A stretch of 64,000 nucleotides of DNA, taken from the NCBI RefSeq assembly GCF_028288185.1, contig NZ_JAQBOF010000029.1, positions 1 to 64,000 on the forward strand, read 5' to 3'. The notes under the pieces were generated by a model, which was given only the letters and a program-made list of their open reading frames with translations, did no database searches and was not told where the DNA came from. This document shows positions 1 to 8,524 of this stretch, piece after piece. The first letter of the stretch is position 1, and the number at the start of each line of letters is the position of its first letter. The DNA is from Mucilaginibacter sp. GTDB taxonomy: Bacteria > Bacteroidota > Bacteroidia > Sphingobacteriales > Sphingobacteriaceae. A program made the position numbers and the translations under genes.

Positions 1-2
1 CG

Positions 3-1715
3 GTTATAACCAGCCCGGTGGGTGCTTATCAAATCTCTGTCAATGGGGCGGCTTCTGCTAATTATATCATTGCCTATACTAACGGTACGTTGACAATTAG
101 CAAAGCGGCACTGGTGGTGACGGCCAACAATCAATTGCGGACTTATGGCGCGGCGAGTCCCACACTGACTTTCACACTTTCAGGGTTTGTGAATGACGAA
201 TCAATCGCTAACCTGATATCTCCGCCATTGATCAGCAGTTTAGTGAACGAAAGTACCCCAGTTGGTACTTACCCAATCGTTGTAAATGGCGCTTCTTCAA
301 CTAATTATAATGTTAGCTATATAAACGGGACAATGACCATTACTCCTGCTACATTAAATGTAAAAGCTGAAGATAAGAGTCGTAATTATGGTTCATCAAA
401 TCCTGATTTGACTTTAAAATACACCAACTTTATGAATGGTGATACTCCTGCCAAACTAACCAGTCAGGGAGTTGCAAAAACTGTAGCCACTACCACAAGC
501 TTACCAGGAACATATCCTATCACTGTTAGCAGCGTGGCATCCCCCAATTACAACATCAACTATACTGATGGTACGTTAACGGTGCTTGGGCTGACCAATG
601 CATCACTTAATAATCTGACGATCAGCACAGGTCCATTGAATCCGGTTTTTGTATCATCAACAACAAATTACACTGTGAATGTGGGCTACTCCATTACGAC
701 TGAAAAGGTAACACCAGCGGCCGGCGATCCAAATGCAGCAATTACCGTTAATGGACAATCAGTAGTAAGTGGCAATACTTCACAAAATATCCCATTGATA
801 GTTGGCTCGAACGTTATCACAGTGGTTGTCATCGCACAGGATGGTATTACTAAAATGACTTATATAGTTACAGTGATCAGAGCGCCGGAACCAGTTATAA
901 CCGCACTGGGAATTCTGCCTCCATTCAGCGCTTTATATGGTACAGCATCAACTTCAGCTGTATTTACTGTATCTGGTATAAACATGAGTACCGAAATAAT
1001 AATAAGCGCACCAACAGGATTTGAGATAAGCACTAACAATAGCACATTTGGTAAAGCGCTCACTATCCCCGGAACAGGTACAATAGCTGCAACTAAAATA
1101 TATGTACGATTGGCAAAGGGTTCACTGGTGTGCAGCTATACTGGCGATATCAAATTAAGCAGCCGGGATGCAATAACGGTGAACATGACCGCTAACGGTA
1201 CAGTAACACCTGCCCCATTGATTATAATTGCCGATGATAAAACCAAAGGTATGAACTTGCCAAATCCAACGTTAACTATTACTTACACCGGTTTTGTAAA
1301 CAGCGATAGCGACAATAATCTAACAGCACGGCCCCAGGTATCGACCACAGCTACTATTAACTCTGCACCGGGAGAATATCCGATAACTGTAACCAGTGCC
1401 GCATCAACAAATTATAGTATTACCTATCAGTCGGGCACCTTGAATGTAAACAGTGTCGCTATAGTTAATACGTTTACCCCTAATGGCGATGGAGTTAACG
1501 ATACTTGGCAGATCAAAAACATTCATGATTATCCAAACAGTACTGTTGAAATTTTCAATCGCACTGGCTCACGTGTGTTCTATTCCATCAACTATCCAAT
1601 TGCCTGGGATGGCAAATACAACAGCAGTGAGTTACCGGCAGGAACTTATTACTATGTGATAAGGCTAGACAAAACCAGTAAACCATTATCAGGTTGGGTA
1701 TCGATTTTACGATAA
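3..1715 (+). CDS. MBG-repeat surface/secreted protein with T9SS type B C-terminal domain (5' truncated)
   Basis: The frame is open from the left edge, so the start lies outside the window; 570 codons are visible. The protein carries repeated MBG-type (bacterial Ig-like) modules of about 80 residues. Each opens with a TYG.A.P.LT block and ends in a Y.I.Y..GTLT strand. Three modules lie in the first 190 residues and one near residues 400-480, with a cadherin-like beta-sandwich block between about 195 and 295. The last 85 residues start with FTPNGDGVNDTW and look like the gliding-motility-associated (type B) sorting domain, which sends proteins through the type IX secretion system to the cell surface. 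The role is probably structural or adhesive. No catalytic domain is visible in this part. Confidence 0.85.
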   Translation, partial: VITSPVGAYQISVNGAASANYIIAYTNGTLTISKAALVVTANNQLRTYGAASPTLTFTLSGFVNDESIANLISPPLISSLVNESTPVGTYPIVVNGASSTNYNVSYINGTMTITPATLNVKAEDKSRNYGSSNPDLTLKYTNFMNGDTPAKLTSQGVAKTVATTTSLPGTYPITVSSVASPNYNINYTDGTLTVLGLTNASLNNLTISTGPLNPVFVSSTTNYTVNVGYSITTEKVTPAAGDPNAAITVNGQSVVSGNTSQNIPLIVGSNVITVVVIAQDGITKMTYIVTVIRAPEPVITALGILPPFSALYGTASTSAVFTVSGINMSTEIIISAPTGFEISTNNSTFGKALTIPGTGTIAATKIYVRLAKGSLVCSYTGDIKLSSRDAITVNMTANGTVTPAPLIIIADDKTKGMNLPNPTLTITYTGFVNSDSDNNLTARPQVSTTATINSAPGEYPITVTSAASTNYSITYQSGTLNVNSVAIVNTFTPNGDGVNDTWQIKNIHDYPNSTVEIFNRTGSRVFYSINYPIAWDGKYNSSELPAGTYYYVIRLDKTSKPLSGWVSILR

Positions 1716-2012
1716 ATGCCTTTATCTAATGGGCTGAGTGTATTTAATTCAGACTGTATGAGTTCCTCAAGTTTTGAAATAATTCAGTTTCGCCACTAAT
1801 ATAGGGGGTAGGTTGGTGTTGCTTTTCGATGGCTATTTTTTTTCGACTTCATTGACAGGGCACAGAGTCCAGACTTCGCCAGGTTTGAACCAGTGTATTA
1901 TATCGGACATACTTCAAACTACTAACCGGGACATGTCCCAATTTAAATCGGGATTCCAGTTAAAGGAGTGCGAGTTCGATTCTCGTTTTGAGTACTATTA
2001 AAGAATCGGCAC
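1716..2012. other. Intergenic stretch without a convincing gene
   Basis: A 62-codon frame at 1813-2001 has low-complexity Phe/Ser-rich content and no recognisable domain, so I do not call it. The right part holds a tRNA 3'-half-like fragment and the left copy of a terminator-like repeat, listed separately. Confidence 0.5.
1960..1997 (+). other. tRNA 3'-half-like fragment (possible att remnant)
   Basis: A 5-bp stem (1970-1974 with 1982-1986) closes a seven-base TTCGATT loop. This is the geometry of a T-arm and is followed by a plausible 3' acceptor strand. I could not find the matching 5' acceptor, D-arm or anticodon arm upstream, so it is not a working tRNA as seen. Such 3' fragments are commonly left at integration sites. 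That is inference only; a tRNA covariance search would decide. Confidence 0.3.
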
Positions 2013-2042
2013 AAAGCCTTGATATGAAAGCATCAAGGCTTT
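2013..2042. terminator. Hairpin terminator, left copy of a repeated block
   Basis: An 11-bp inverted repeat (2013-2023 with 2032-2042) has an AAAG/CTTT base and lies just after the stop of the minus-strand reductase gene. It is preceded by TAAAGAATCG, and the same 10-mer precedes the hairpin at 6735-6768. Confidence 0.6.
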
Positions 2043-2047
2043 GTTGT

Positions 2048-2623
2048 TTAAATAACGGTTCGCAGGGATCGTACGTATCGATAAGTATTCATGAGCACAC
2101 CCGTTGGCGTGGTCTTCGTGCTGACGAGAGCGAGTTCGCGCGCATCAACGCTGTCCGAAAAGAAGCGTTTGCCCCGGCCCAGTAATATAGGGTACACGAA
2201 CAACACAACCTCATCCACCAGTCCCTCCCCAAGCAACACAGATGTAAGCGTTGAACTTCCCCAGAGTATCAAGTCAGGACCGTCCGTTGACTTGAGGCCG
2301 CGAATACCCTCTATTACATCCGTACCCAGATCTCCGACCGGTCCCCATTTAAGGCTGTCAGGCCTGTGAGTCGCAACGTATTTCGTTGCTAAGTTCAGAC
2401 TATCCGCCATCGGACTGTTCCCGGCCTTCGGCCAGTAGTCGGCCCAGATATCGTAGGTGCGGCGGCCAAGCAGCAGATCAAAGCCCGTGCCCTGTGACTC
2501 AATGACGGCCTCCAGGCCAGCCGGGCTTCGATAAGGTGCCGTCCATGCGCCATAGGCATAGTCTTGATCGTGGTCGATCACGCCGTCCAGCGAGATATGT
2601 TCGAAGATCCTGATTTCTCTCAT
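2048..2623 (-). CDS. RibD C-terminal/dihydrofolate-reductase-like family protein
   Basis: The 191-residue protein fits the small bacterial DHFR-like (YyaP/YwjB, RibD C-terminal) family. It starts MREIRIFEHISLDGVI, has the LLGRRTYD motif near residues 51-58 and an LILWGSSTL stretch near 118-126, and ends in the usual beta strands. Members are predicted NADPH-dependent reductases of pterin- or pyrimidine-like substrates; the substrate is unknown here. The gene is clearly richer in G+C than its neighbours (gccg/ggcc-type codons), which suggests acquisition from another genome. It stands alone, with a terminator hairpin directly downstream and the SulP operon ending upstream of it on the same strand. 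Confidence 0.8.
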   Translation of the reverse strand: MREIRIFEHISLDGVIDHDQDYAYGAWTAPYRSPAGLEAVIESQGTGFDLLLGRRTYDIWADYWPKAGNSPMADSLNLATKYVATHRPDSLKWGPVGDLGTDVIEGIRGLKSTDGPDLILWGSSTLTSVLLGEGLVDEVVLFVYPILLGRGKRFFSDSVDARELALVSTKTTPTGVLMNTYRYVRSLRTVI

Positions 2624-2775
2624 TTTGTTTTTTTATTAGTTTAATGGTTGTATAAAGTTAAAACGACCGAGGTATCCGCACAAGGGGTAATCGTGACAAT
2701 ATGAGGGCATTTTGTGACCATTTGCGTTCGTCAAAAATGAAAGTAATAATTAAAAAATCAGGCTGTCATAAATTT

Positions 2776-4422
2776 TTATTCATCGGGTCCGCTTAAAATA
2801 TCATTTGCTCGCGCCAACGCTCGTTCAAACGTATCTTTGATATTACCTTTTCCGATCTGAAAGAGCAAACGCGCCTTTTTTAATTCAACGGTAACCTGCG
2901 AACTATTTATCTCGGCAAGGATCAATTTTGTTCCTTGTTTCTTTGTTGCGGTATACACCTCGCGCAGTACCTGGATACCGGTAGCATCAATCACAGGCAT
3001 ATTTCGCATCCGTACGATGAGTACCCGGGCAGGGCTTTCGATGACTTTCATCGCATCTTTAAATTTATAGGCTGCGCCAAAAAACAGGGGGCCGTTGATC
3101 TCAAAAACATCCACCCCTTCGGGAAGTTCTGCAAGGTTAAACATTTCGTCTGTCTGGTTTATCTGTGAAACGCCATGTACCGAACTCGCCTGCATCATTT
3201 TCCGCATAAACAAAAAAGCGGCCAGGATCATTCCAATCTCAATAGCTACCGTTAGGTCGACTAATACGGTGAGTCCAAAAGTGGTAAGCAAAACCGCCGC
3301 GTCGCTTTTTGAACCTTTAAACACGGAAATAAAATTATCCATTTCGCTCATATTCCAGGCAACTACAATCAGGATGCCACCAAGTGTTGCCATTGGGATT
3401 AGCGCGGCCCATTTGCCCACAAAAAGCATAATAAGTAGCAAGGTTAGCGCGTGAACTATGCCCGCAATCGGTGTCCGTCCCCCGTTTTTGATATTGGTGG
3501 CCGTCCGGGCAATGGCTCCGGTTGCGGGAATGCCGCCGAAGATCGATGAACAAATATTGGCCAGTCCCTGGGCAATAAGTTCGGTATTGGAACGGTGATT
3601 GCCACCGATCATCCCATCAGCCACTACGGCGGATAGTAAGGATTCGATACTGCCCAGCAGGGCAATGGTAATGGCCGGCCGGATGAGTTGTTGTAAAGTA
3701 GTAAAGCTCACCGCGGGAATAACGGGCATTGGCAATGATGAAGGGATGGCCCCAAAACGGCTGCCAATGGTTTCCACGGGCAAATGGAAAAAGCTAACGG
3801 CAAAAGTGGTAACGATAATAGCTATCAATGATCCGGGAACTTTATGGGTTATTTTAGGCCATACGAAAACGACCAGTAAAGTGAATACCCCGATGCCTGC
3901 CGCATAAAGATTGACTGAAGGCAGGTGCTGGCCATATACCAGCCATTTGCTTATAAAGTCGGCCGGTATATTACCTATTTTCAACCCTAAGAAATCCTTG
4001 ACTTCTGATGAGAAGATTATGAGCGCGATCCCGGTGGTAAAACCAATAATTAATGGGTATGGAATATACTTAATAGCGCTGCCTAATTTGGTCAGGCCCA
4101 TAATGACCAACAGTACTCCCGCGATAAACGTAGCGATGATCAAACCATTGATCCCGAATTGCTGAACTATGCCATAGACGATCACGATAAAGGCACCGGT
4201 CGGGCCGCCGATCTGTACCCGGCTACCGCCTAAAGCGGAAATGACCAAGCCAGCGATGATGGCGGTAAAAATCCCTTTTTCGGGAGATACGCCCGAAGCA
4301 ATGGCAAAAGCAATGGCCAATGGCAGGGCCACGATGCCTACAATTATGCCGGCAACCAAGTCTTTAAAAAACTGCTCCTTTTTGTAATTCTTTAACGTAT
4401 CAATGAGTTTTGGTTTAAACAT
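2776..4422 (-). CDS. SulP family inorganic anion transporter with STAS domain
   Basis: The 548-residue membrane protein has the SulP layout. A cytoplasmic N-terminus (KEQFFKDLVAGIIVGIVALPLAIAFAIASG) is followed by about ten to twelve hydrophobic segments up to residue 410, including GGPTGAFIVIVYG, IGFTTGIALII and GGIPATGAIARTATNI. A C-terminal STAS domain (about 430-540, VLIVRMRNMPVIDATGIQVL) follows. Family members move sulfate, bicarbonate or other anions across the inner membrane; the substrate cannot be read from sequence. It is the last gene of a three-gene minus operon, four bases after the methyltransferase gene. Confidence 0.9.
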   Translation of the reverse strand: MFKPKLIDTLKNYKKEQFFKDLVAGIIVGIVALPLAIAFAIASGVSPEKGIFTAIIAGLVISALGGSRVQIGGPTGAFIVIVYGIVQQFGINGLIIATFIAGVLLVIMGLTKLGSAIKYIPYPLIIGFTTGIALIIFSSEVKDFLGLKIGNIPADFISKWLVYGQHLPSVNLYAAGIGVFTLLVVFVWPKITHKVPGSLIAIIVTTFAVSFFHLPVETIGSRFGAIPSSLPMPVIPAVSFTTLQQLIRPAITIALLGSIESLLSAVVADGMIGGNHRSNTELIAQGLANICSSIFGGIPATGAIARTATNIKNGGRTPIAGIVHALTLLLIMLFVGKWAALIPMATLGGILIVVAWNMSEMDNFISVFKGSKSDAAVLLTTFGLTVLVDLTVAIEIGMILAAFLFMRKMMQASSVHGVSQINQTDEMFNLAELPEGVDVFEINGPLFFGAAYKFKDAMKVIESPARVLIVRMRNMPVIDATGIQVLREVYTATKKQGTKLILAEINSSQVTVELKKARLLFQIGKGNIKDTFERALARANDILSGPDE

Positions 4423-4426
4423 GGTC

Positions 4427-5086
4427 TTATTGCTTTATCCACATTTTCAATACCCGGTTATAGGAATTATTAACCAATTGGTATCCCGGCGGAATTTGAG
4501 CGTCCGGGGCATGAAAAGTTACCAGCCTCGTTTCTGGGGGCTTCTCTTCCAACATTTGGTAAACAAACCGACTATACCGGTCATATAGTTCAAAAGAAGT
4601 CCTTATACTATAGTCTATCCGGCTATCGGGCTCAATATTCTCGTAGAACGAATTATAGAAATAAAAATGATCATAATCTTTAAATTCCAATTCTGTCAGG
4701 TTGCCGTGAATAAAACGCACATTGGGTAATTCCATTTCCGCTTTGGTTATTTCGGCGAAAGTATATAACTCTTCTCGCTGTTCAATTCCGCAGAATGTTG
4801 TTTCAGGGTGAAAAAATCCCGCTGTAATACAGAATTTCCCTACACCGCTGCCGATATCCAAAACCCTGGCATGAGGAATGGCCAGAAAATCACCTGCCTT
4901 TTTGGCAATGCCCACCGGTGTCCAGTGCATTTGCGACATTTCCTGGATATGTTCGGGATATAAGTCGTCAAAAGTAGTATCATGCCTGAACAGCGCGGGG
5001 TTGAGTAACTCGTTAAGCATTTTTTTGCTTTTTCTTAAAGTTTTAAAATTCCTAATGCGGGAACGTAAAAATTCCAGGGTTTCCAT
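4427..5086 (-). CDS. Class I SAM-dependent methyltransferase-like protein (copy 2)
   Basis: The 219-residue protein has a clear SAM-binding motif I, VLDIGSGVGKF, at residues 75-85, an acidic motif II region (FCGIEQREEL) and a DHFYFYNSFYENI block around 143-155. It resembles the next gene upstream along its whole length (YPEH, HWTP, DARVLDIGSG, FYNSFYENI, RLVTFH, MWIK), so the two are tandem paralogues. They are separated by four bases, and this copy is four bases ahead of the SulP gene, so co-transcription is likely. The methyl acceptor is unknown. Small molecules are more likely than nucleic acid because no extra binding domain is present. Confidence 0.75.
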   Translation of the reverse strand: METLEFLRSRIRNFKTLRKSKKMLNELLNPALFRHDTTFDDLYPEHIQEMSQMHWTPVGIAKKAGDFLAIPHARVLDIGSGVGKFCITAGFFHPETTFCGIEQREELYTFAEITKAEMELPNVRFIHGNLTELEFKDYDHFYFYNSFYENIEPDSRIDYSIRTSFELYDRYSRFVYQMLEEKPPETRLVTFHAPDAQIPPGYQLVNNSYNRVLKMWIKQ

Positions 5087-5090
5087 TTGG

Positions 5091-5762
5091 TCAGGCTTTG
5101 ATCCACATTTTCATCAGGCCATTACAGGCCATATCGGCCAGTTTAAAACTCGGCGGTATTTCCTGCTCGAAACTATGAAAGGTAACCAGCCGGGTCCCGG
5201 CTGGTTTTTCATCCAGGGCTTTAAATAAATATAGCGTATAATAAGCGTAGAGGCTTTCCGATAACTCTATCGTATCATCGATTTGATTATCCGGGTCGAT
5301 ATTCTCGTAAAAGGAATTATAAAAATAGAAATGATCAAACTCCTTGAAATTGATCTGAGTAATATTTGCATAAATGAAATTGACATTAAACAGCGCGGTA
5401 TAGCATTTTGCTTCCTCGGCCTGGCAAATCAACTCGTGCCTTTGCTCGGCCCCGAAGAAATGTGTTTCGGGAAAATGATAGCCTCCGGCCAAACAAAATT
5501 TACCTACACCGCTACCGATGTCCAATACCCTGGCATCCGGCTCTGCAAGGAACTCGGCCGCTTTCCGGGCAATGGCCAAGGGTGTCCAGTGTTTGAGCGA
5601 TAACAGCTGAAAATGTTCTGGGTACAGCCAATCAAACGCCACATCATTATTGAATAGGCTCGCATTCAAATGAACTTTTTTTAATTTTAGGGCCATAACC
5701 TGATTGAGGTCATCCGGGAGCGGTGGAAAATGGAAAAAGGGGTAAGCTTTCATAGCCTGCAA
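5091..5762 (-). CDS. Class I SAM-dependent methyltransferase-like protein (copy 1)
   Basis: This is the first gene of the minus operon that continues with its paralogue and the SulP transporter. The 223 residues include motif I VLDIGSGVGKF at 79-89, an acidic loop (FFGAEQRHEL) and FYNSFYENIDPDNQIDDTIE near 145-165. The N-terminal 40 residues differ most between the two copies. Either of two nearby ATGs (codons 1 and 4) could be the start. A divergent Crp/Fnr-type regulator gene begins within 90 bases, which suggests that the pair and the transporter are under its control. The substrate is unknown. Confidence 0.75.
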   Translation of the reverse strand: MQAMKAYPFFHFPPLPDDLNQVMALKLKKVHLNASLFNNDVAFDWLYPEHFQLLSLKHWTPLAIARKAAEFLAEPDARVLDIGSGVGKFCLAGGYHFPETHFFGAEQRHELICQAEEAKCYTALFNVNFIYANITQINFKEFDHFYFYNSFYENIDPDNQIDDTIELSESLYAYYTLYLFKALDEKPAGTRLVTFHSFEQEIPPSFKLADMACNGLMKMWIKA

Positions 5763-5810
5763 TTTAATCCCAACGGGTAGTCTATTTACCGTAACAAATC
5801 AATGCAGAAG

Positions 5811-5824
5811 CTGATATTTATCAG
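5811..5824. promoter_or_regulatory. Inverted repeat CTGATA-TT-TATCAG, candidate operator
   Basis: A perfect 6+6 palindrome with a 2-base spacer lies in the spacer between the divergent methyltransferase operon and the Crp/Fnr gene. Dimeric Crp-family proteins bind such symmetric sites, so autoregulation and control of the operon are plausible. This is inference from position and symmetry only. Confidence 0.35.
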
Positions 5825-5849
5825 TTTTTTAAATTCGTATCTTTACCGT

Positions 5850-6557
5850 ATGAGCCTCTCCGGAATTTTCCCGATCGATCGCTGGAATTTCACCACGCAA
5901 TCAACGCTGAATGTCCTTTCCGAGGCAGATCTGGCGGGTTTGCTAGCGCATCAGACCGAACTGAAATACAGGAAAGGCGATATGATCTTCAGGGAGGGTA
6001 CGATACCCTCCGGTATTTTTCTGATCCGCAGCGGCAAGGTCAAAAAATACAAAGTAGATAATAGCGCCAAAGAGCAGATATTTTATGTGGCCAATCAGGG
6101 CGAACTAATCGGCTATCATGCGGTGCTGTCAGAAGAACGCTATCCGGATTCGGCCGCAGTCATCGAGGATAGCCTGATTAGCTTCATACCCAAAGAGGAT
6201 TTTATAAGTATTTTACACCGTTCGCCCGCCTTTACAGGTCGGTTGCTAAAAGCGTTGAGTCATGAATTTACGGTGTTGACCAACAGCATTTCCGTGATTG
6301 CGCAACGTACTGCTCCGGAACGGCTCGCCATCGCGCTAATCGTGCTCCGGGAAAAATACAAGGAAGAGGGATCAGCCGAACATGAAATTGTTTTAAACAT
6401 TTCCCGGATGGACCTGGCGAATATGGCCGGAATCGCACAGGAAAACGTGATCCGGTTATTAAAAGAGTTAAAAGCGGAAGGTATAGTGGAAACGGATGGC
6501 CGGAAGATATGGATCAAAGACATCAAGCAGCTGGTCAAAAAATCGAATTATCATTAA
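5850..6557 (+). CDS. Crp/Fnr family transcriptional regulator
   Basis: The protein has an N-terminal cyclic-nucleotide-binding-like domain (about residues 15-130; KGDMIFREGTIPSGIFLIRSGKVKKYK) and a C-terminal winged helix (about 155-225; ISRMDLANMAGIAQENVIRLLKELKAEGIV), the usual order for Crp/Fnr regulators. No Fnr-type cysteine cluster is seen, so oxygen sensing by an iron-sulfur cluster is unlikely. I prefer the ATG at 5850 (235 codons) over the one at 5802. The family-like sequence begins there, a TAtcTTTa promoter-like box sits just upstream, and the operator-like palindrome would otherwise lie inside the gene. The transcript would then be nearly leaderless. It is divergent from the methyltransferase-SulP operon. 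Confidence 0.85.
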   Translation: MSLSGIFPIDRWNFTTQSTLNVLSEADLAGLLAHQTELKYRKGDMIFREGTIPSGIFLIRSGKVKKYKVDNSAKEQIFYVANQGELIGYHAVLSEERYPDSAAVIEDSLISFIPKEDFISILHRSPAFTGRLLKALSHEFTVLTNSISVIAQRTAPERLAIALIVLREKYKEEGSAEHEIVLNISRMDLANMAGIAQENVIRLLKELKAEGIVETDGRKIWIKDIKQLVKKSNYH

Positions 6558-6866
6558 GCGCGGATGCTTAATTGATTTTCTTAAACGGTGTTCACCTCCC
6601 CACGGAATGTTTGTAAGACGTTGCCACCCTCTATAAAAAATCAACTGATTAGTTCATTAAGGCCGATTAAACTTGTAAGTCTCTATAAAATGTTCTGATA
6701 CTGTGTATCATCGCATACATCTAAAGAATCGAACAAAAAGCCTGATACGAAAAGTGTCAGGCTTTTTTGTTGCATGATCAGCGTCAGGGTTTCTACCGAG
6801 ACCTTAGACCGAAAAAATTATAAAGGCTTCTTTTAAGCTTAAACCGTTATAGCTTTTGACCGTTAT
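6558..6866. other. Intergenic stretch
   Basis: No gene was found. The stretch holds the right copy of the TAAAGAATCG-plus-hairpin block (6722-6768). Nothing else of note could be seen. Confidence 0.5.
6735..6768. terminator. Hairpin terminator, right copy of a repeated block
   Basis: A near-perfect 14-bp inverted repeat (AAAAAGCCTGATAC with GTGTCAGGCTTTTT) ends in a T-run. It lies downstream of the Crp/Fnr gene and is preceded by TAAAGAATCG at 6722-6731, matching the block at 2000-2042. Confidence 0.7.
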
Positions 6867-7349
6867 TTATTTTATAATATAAGTGTCATTCCAATTGCCG
6901 CTGACACCGGAATAAGTGTATATCAAAGCTTTTTTCGCATCAAAAATATCGGCCTTAATTATTTTAACACTCCCCGGACAAACAGCTATATGAATTAACA
7001 GGTCGGATGCCGGTGTATATTTAAGCTGTCCTACTCCTTGCTCGTTAAATAAAAATGGCGTGGTAACATTGCCTATGGTCGCTATTGCGTTGCAGTCGTT
7101 ACAGATAACCTGTATCAATGCAGTGCCTTTTGTTCCATTATACCAATCGTAAGTATTTAATGTATCTGCTTTGGTAAGGTTGGTATTGTTATTTTTGATA
7201 TTGCTATTTAATGTATCAGCCTTGATAGTGCTGATATTGCTTTTTGAGGATATAGGTGCTATGTTAGTCTTTAAACAGCCCGTTAATAACAAGAGTGATA
7301 AAATTAAATATATCGGTTTCAAAATTCGGTCCGTTGGTTGGTTGATCAT
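6867..7349 (-). CDS. Hypothetical lipoprotein
   Basis: The 160-residue protein starts with a signal sequence ending in the lipobox LLTGC, with the modified cysteine at residue 25. A Ser/Asn/Thr-rich linker follows, with ADTLNSN repeated at about 44-65 (KADTLNSNIKNN, TKADTLNTY). A compact C-terminal beta-rich domain follows, with a VICNDCNAIATIGN segment and a single VCPGS cysteine. No family was recognised. It stands alone and is probably an outer-membrane or periplasmic lipoprotein. Confidence 0.65.
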   Translation of the reverse strand: MINQPTDRILKPIYLILSLLLLTGCLKTNIAPISSKSNISTIKADTLNSNIKNNNTNLTKADTLNTYDWYNGTKGTALIQVICNDCNAIATIGNVTTPFLFNEQGVGQLKYTPASDLLIHIAVCPGSVKIIKADIFDAKKALIYTYSGVSGNWNDTYIIK

Positions 7350-7603
7350 AGCTTATCGGCGTCAGTAAATAATACCAAGCGCCACTTCCACTAAACAAAA
7401 AGCAATCCAACCCAAATCCCAGTAAGTAAGCCAATAAAGAGAGGTAGTAGCCGAGCGACTTTTCCGCATAATGTGAAAAAAAATCCCCACTTATTTTAAA
7501 GACAGAATTTTATATTATATCCATATAAAATCCTAAAAGAATAGAACTGATGTTATGAATTTATAGATTAGACATGGCAAGACTTATGGTGGCTACATTA
7601 GTC

Positions 7604-8380
7604 TCATAATTGCATAGCAAATGATAAGCCCGGTACACCGTCCTGGTAGGTGGGTATAACCATCGTGCTTCTACCATGTTTATCCTTGTGTGTTAGCGCG
7701 TTGCGGATGATGGGATAAACCAGGTATGCTACCTTGGTAGAAAGTATTCCAAAACCTGCTCCGGCAACACAATCGCTAAACCAATGGGCCCTTCCGTATA
7801 CCCGCATAATGCCTGTAGTGGTTGCAAGTGTATAACCGAGCACACCATATAAAGGCGATTTGTCGGAATATTCCTGTGCCAGGAATTCGGCGCAGAGGAA
7901 TGCGGCTCCGGTATGTCCGGACGGAAAAGAAAGCGGGTCGGTTCCATAGGGACGCGTGCGGTGTGCTAGATATTTTAATCCGTCCGTAACGGTTAAAATT
8001 CCGGCCGAAAGGGTAATTAATGCAGTGCGGTCGACAAATCTATTTTTACCTTCATATCCCGCCAGGTTCAGGCCGTATACCAAAACCGCGGGCGCAATCT
8101 GCAAATAATCATCTATTTTTGAGCTATAGTTTGGATCGCTCCGTTCTACACGCATCTTCAAGTAATAATCGATGTTGCGTACTGGAGCCACAAATGACAA
8201 GGCACCGTAGCCCACTAAAATCGCCGGTACAATGAATGTCCCCGGCTTACTATATAAACGTTTTGCCGTATCCGGCGTAGCCGCAACATTATCCTCAGGC
8301 TTACGCTTAACTGTATCTGTAACCTGGGCATTTGCCTCAAGCGCCAACGCATACAACAATGCAAATATGATCTTTTTCAA
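7604..8380 (-). CDS. PAP2-superfamily phosphatase (phosphatidic acid phosphatase type 2-like)
   Basis: The 258-residue protein has a cleavable signal peptide (ending ANAQ) and the three PAP2 motifs in order: KYLAHRTRPYG (KxxxxxxRP type) near 135-145, SFPSGHTGAAF (PSGH) near 151-161 and RVYGRAHWFSDCVAG (SRxxxxxHxxxD type) near 192-206. Such enzymes dephosphorylate lipid phosphates or undecaprenyl pyrophosphate on the outer face of the inner membrane or in the periplasm. The substrate is not predictable. Hydrophobic segments surround the motifs. The gene is monocistronic. Confidence 0.85.
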   Translation of the reverse strand: MKKIIFALLYALALEANAQVTDTVKRKPEDNVAATPDTAKRLYSKPGTFIVPAILVGYGALSFVAPVRNIDYYLKMRVERSDPNYSSKIDDYLQIAPAVLVYGLNLAGYEGKNRFVDRTALITLSAGILTVTDGLKYLAHRTRPYGTDPLSFPSGHTGAAFLCAEFLAQEYSDKSPLYGVLGYTLATTTGIMRVYGRAHWFSDCVAGAGFGILSTKVAYLVYPIIRNALTHKDKHGRSTMVIPTYQDGVPGLSFAMQL

Positions 8381-8464
8381 GAGCTTAATTTATCATATTT
8401 AACAATGTATGGTCATGTTTGTTTAAGTCTATATGAAATAATCAATTATTTCCTGGTATTGTAC

Positions 8465-8495
8465 AAAGCCTCTCTACACGACATAGGGAGGCTTT
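8465..8495. terminator. Hairpin terminator
   Basis: The 8-bp arms AAAGCCTC (8465-8472) and GAGGCTTT (8488-8495) lie between the MBL-fold gene, which ends at 8525, and the PAP2 gene start. It fits termination of the minus-strand MBL gene. Confidence 0.6.
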
Positions 8496-8524
8496 GCTAT
8501 TATAGGTATAGTGTTCGATACCAG

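Noticed and set aside
860-1063. 67-codon frame on the minus strand inside the MBG-repeat gene
   Set aside because: It lies antisense within a clear coding region and has no domain; it is a shadow of the other frame.
1813-2001. 62-codon frame before the tRNA-like fragment
   Set aside because: It has an AT-rich, Phe/Ser-rich low-complexity sequence without family or start support, and covers the T-arm-like fragment.
3095-3454. 119-codon plus-strand frame
   Set aside because: It is antisense to the SulP gene, which is unambiguous.
4878-5228. 116-codon plus-strand frame across the two methyltransferase genes
   Set aside because: It is antisense to both well-supported methyltransferase genes and spans their junction.
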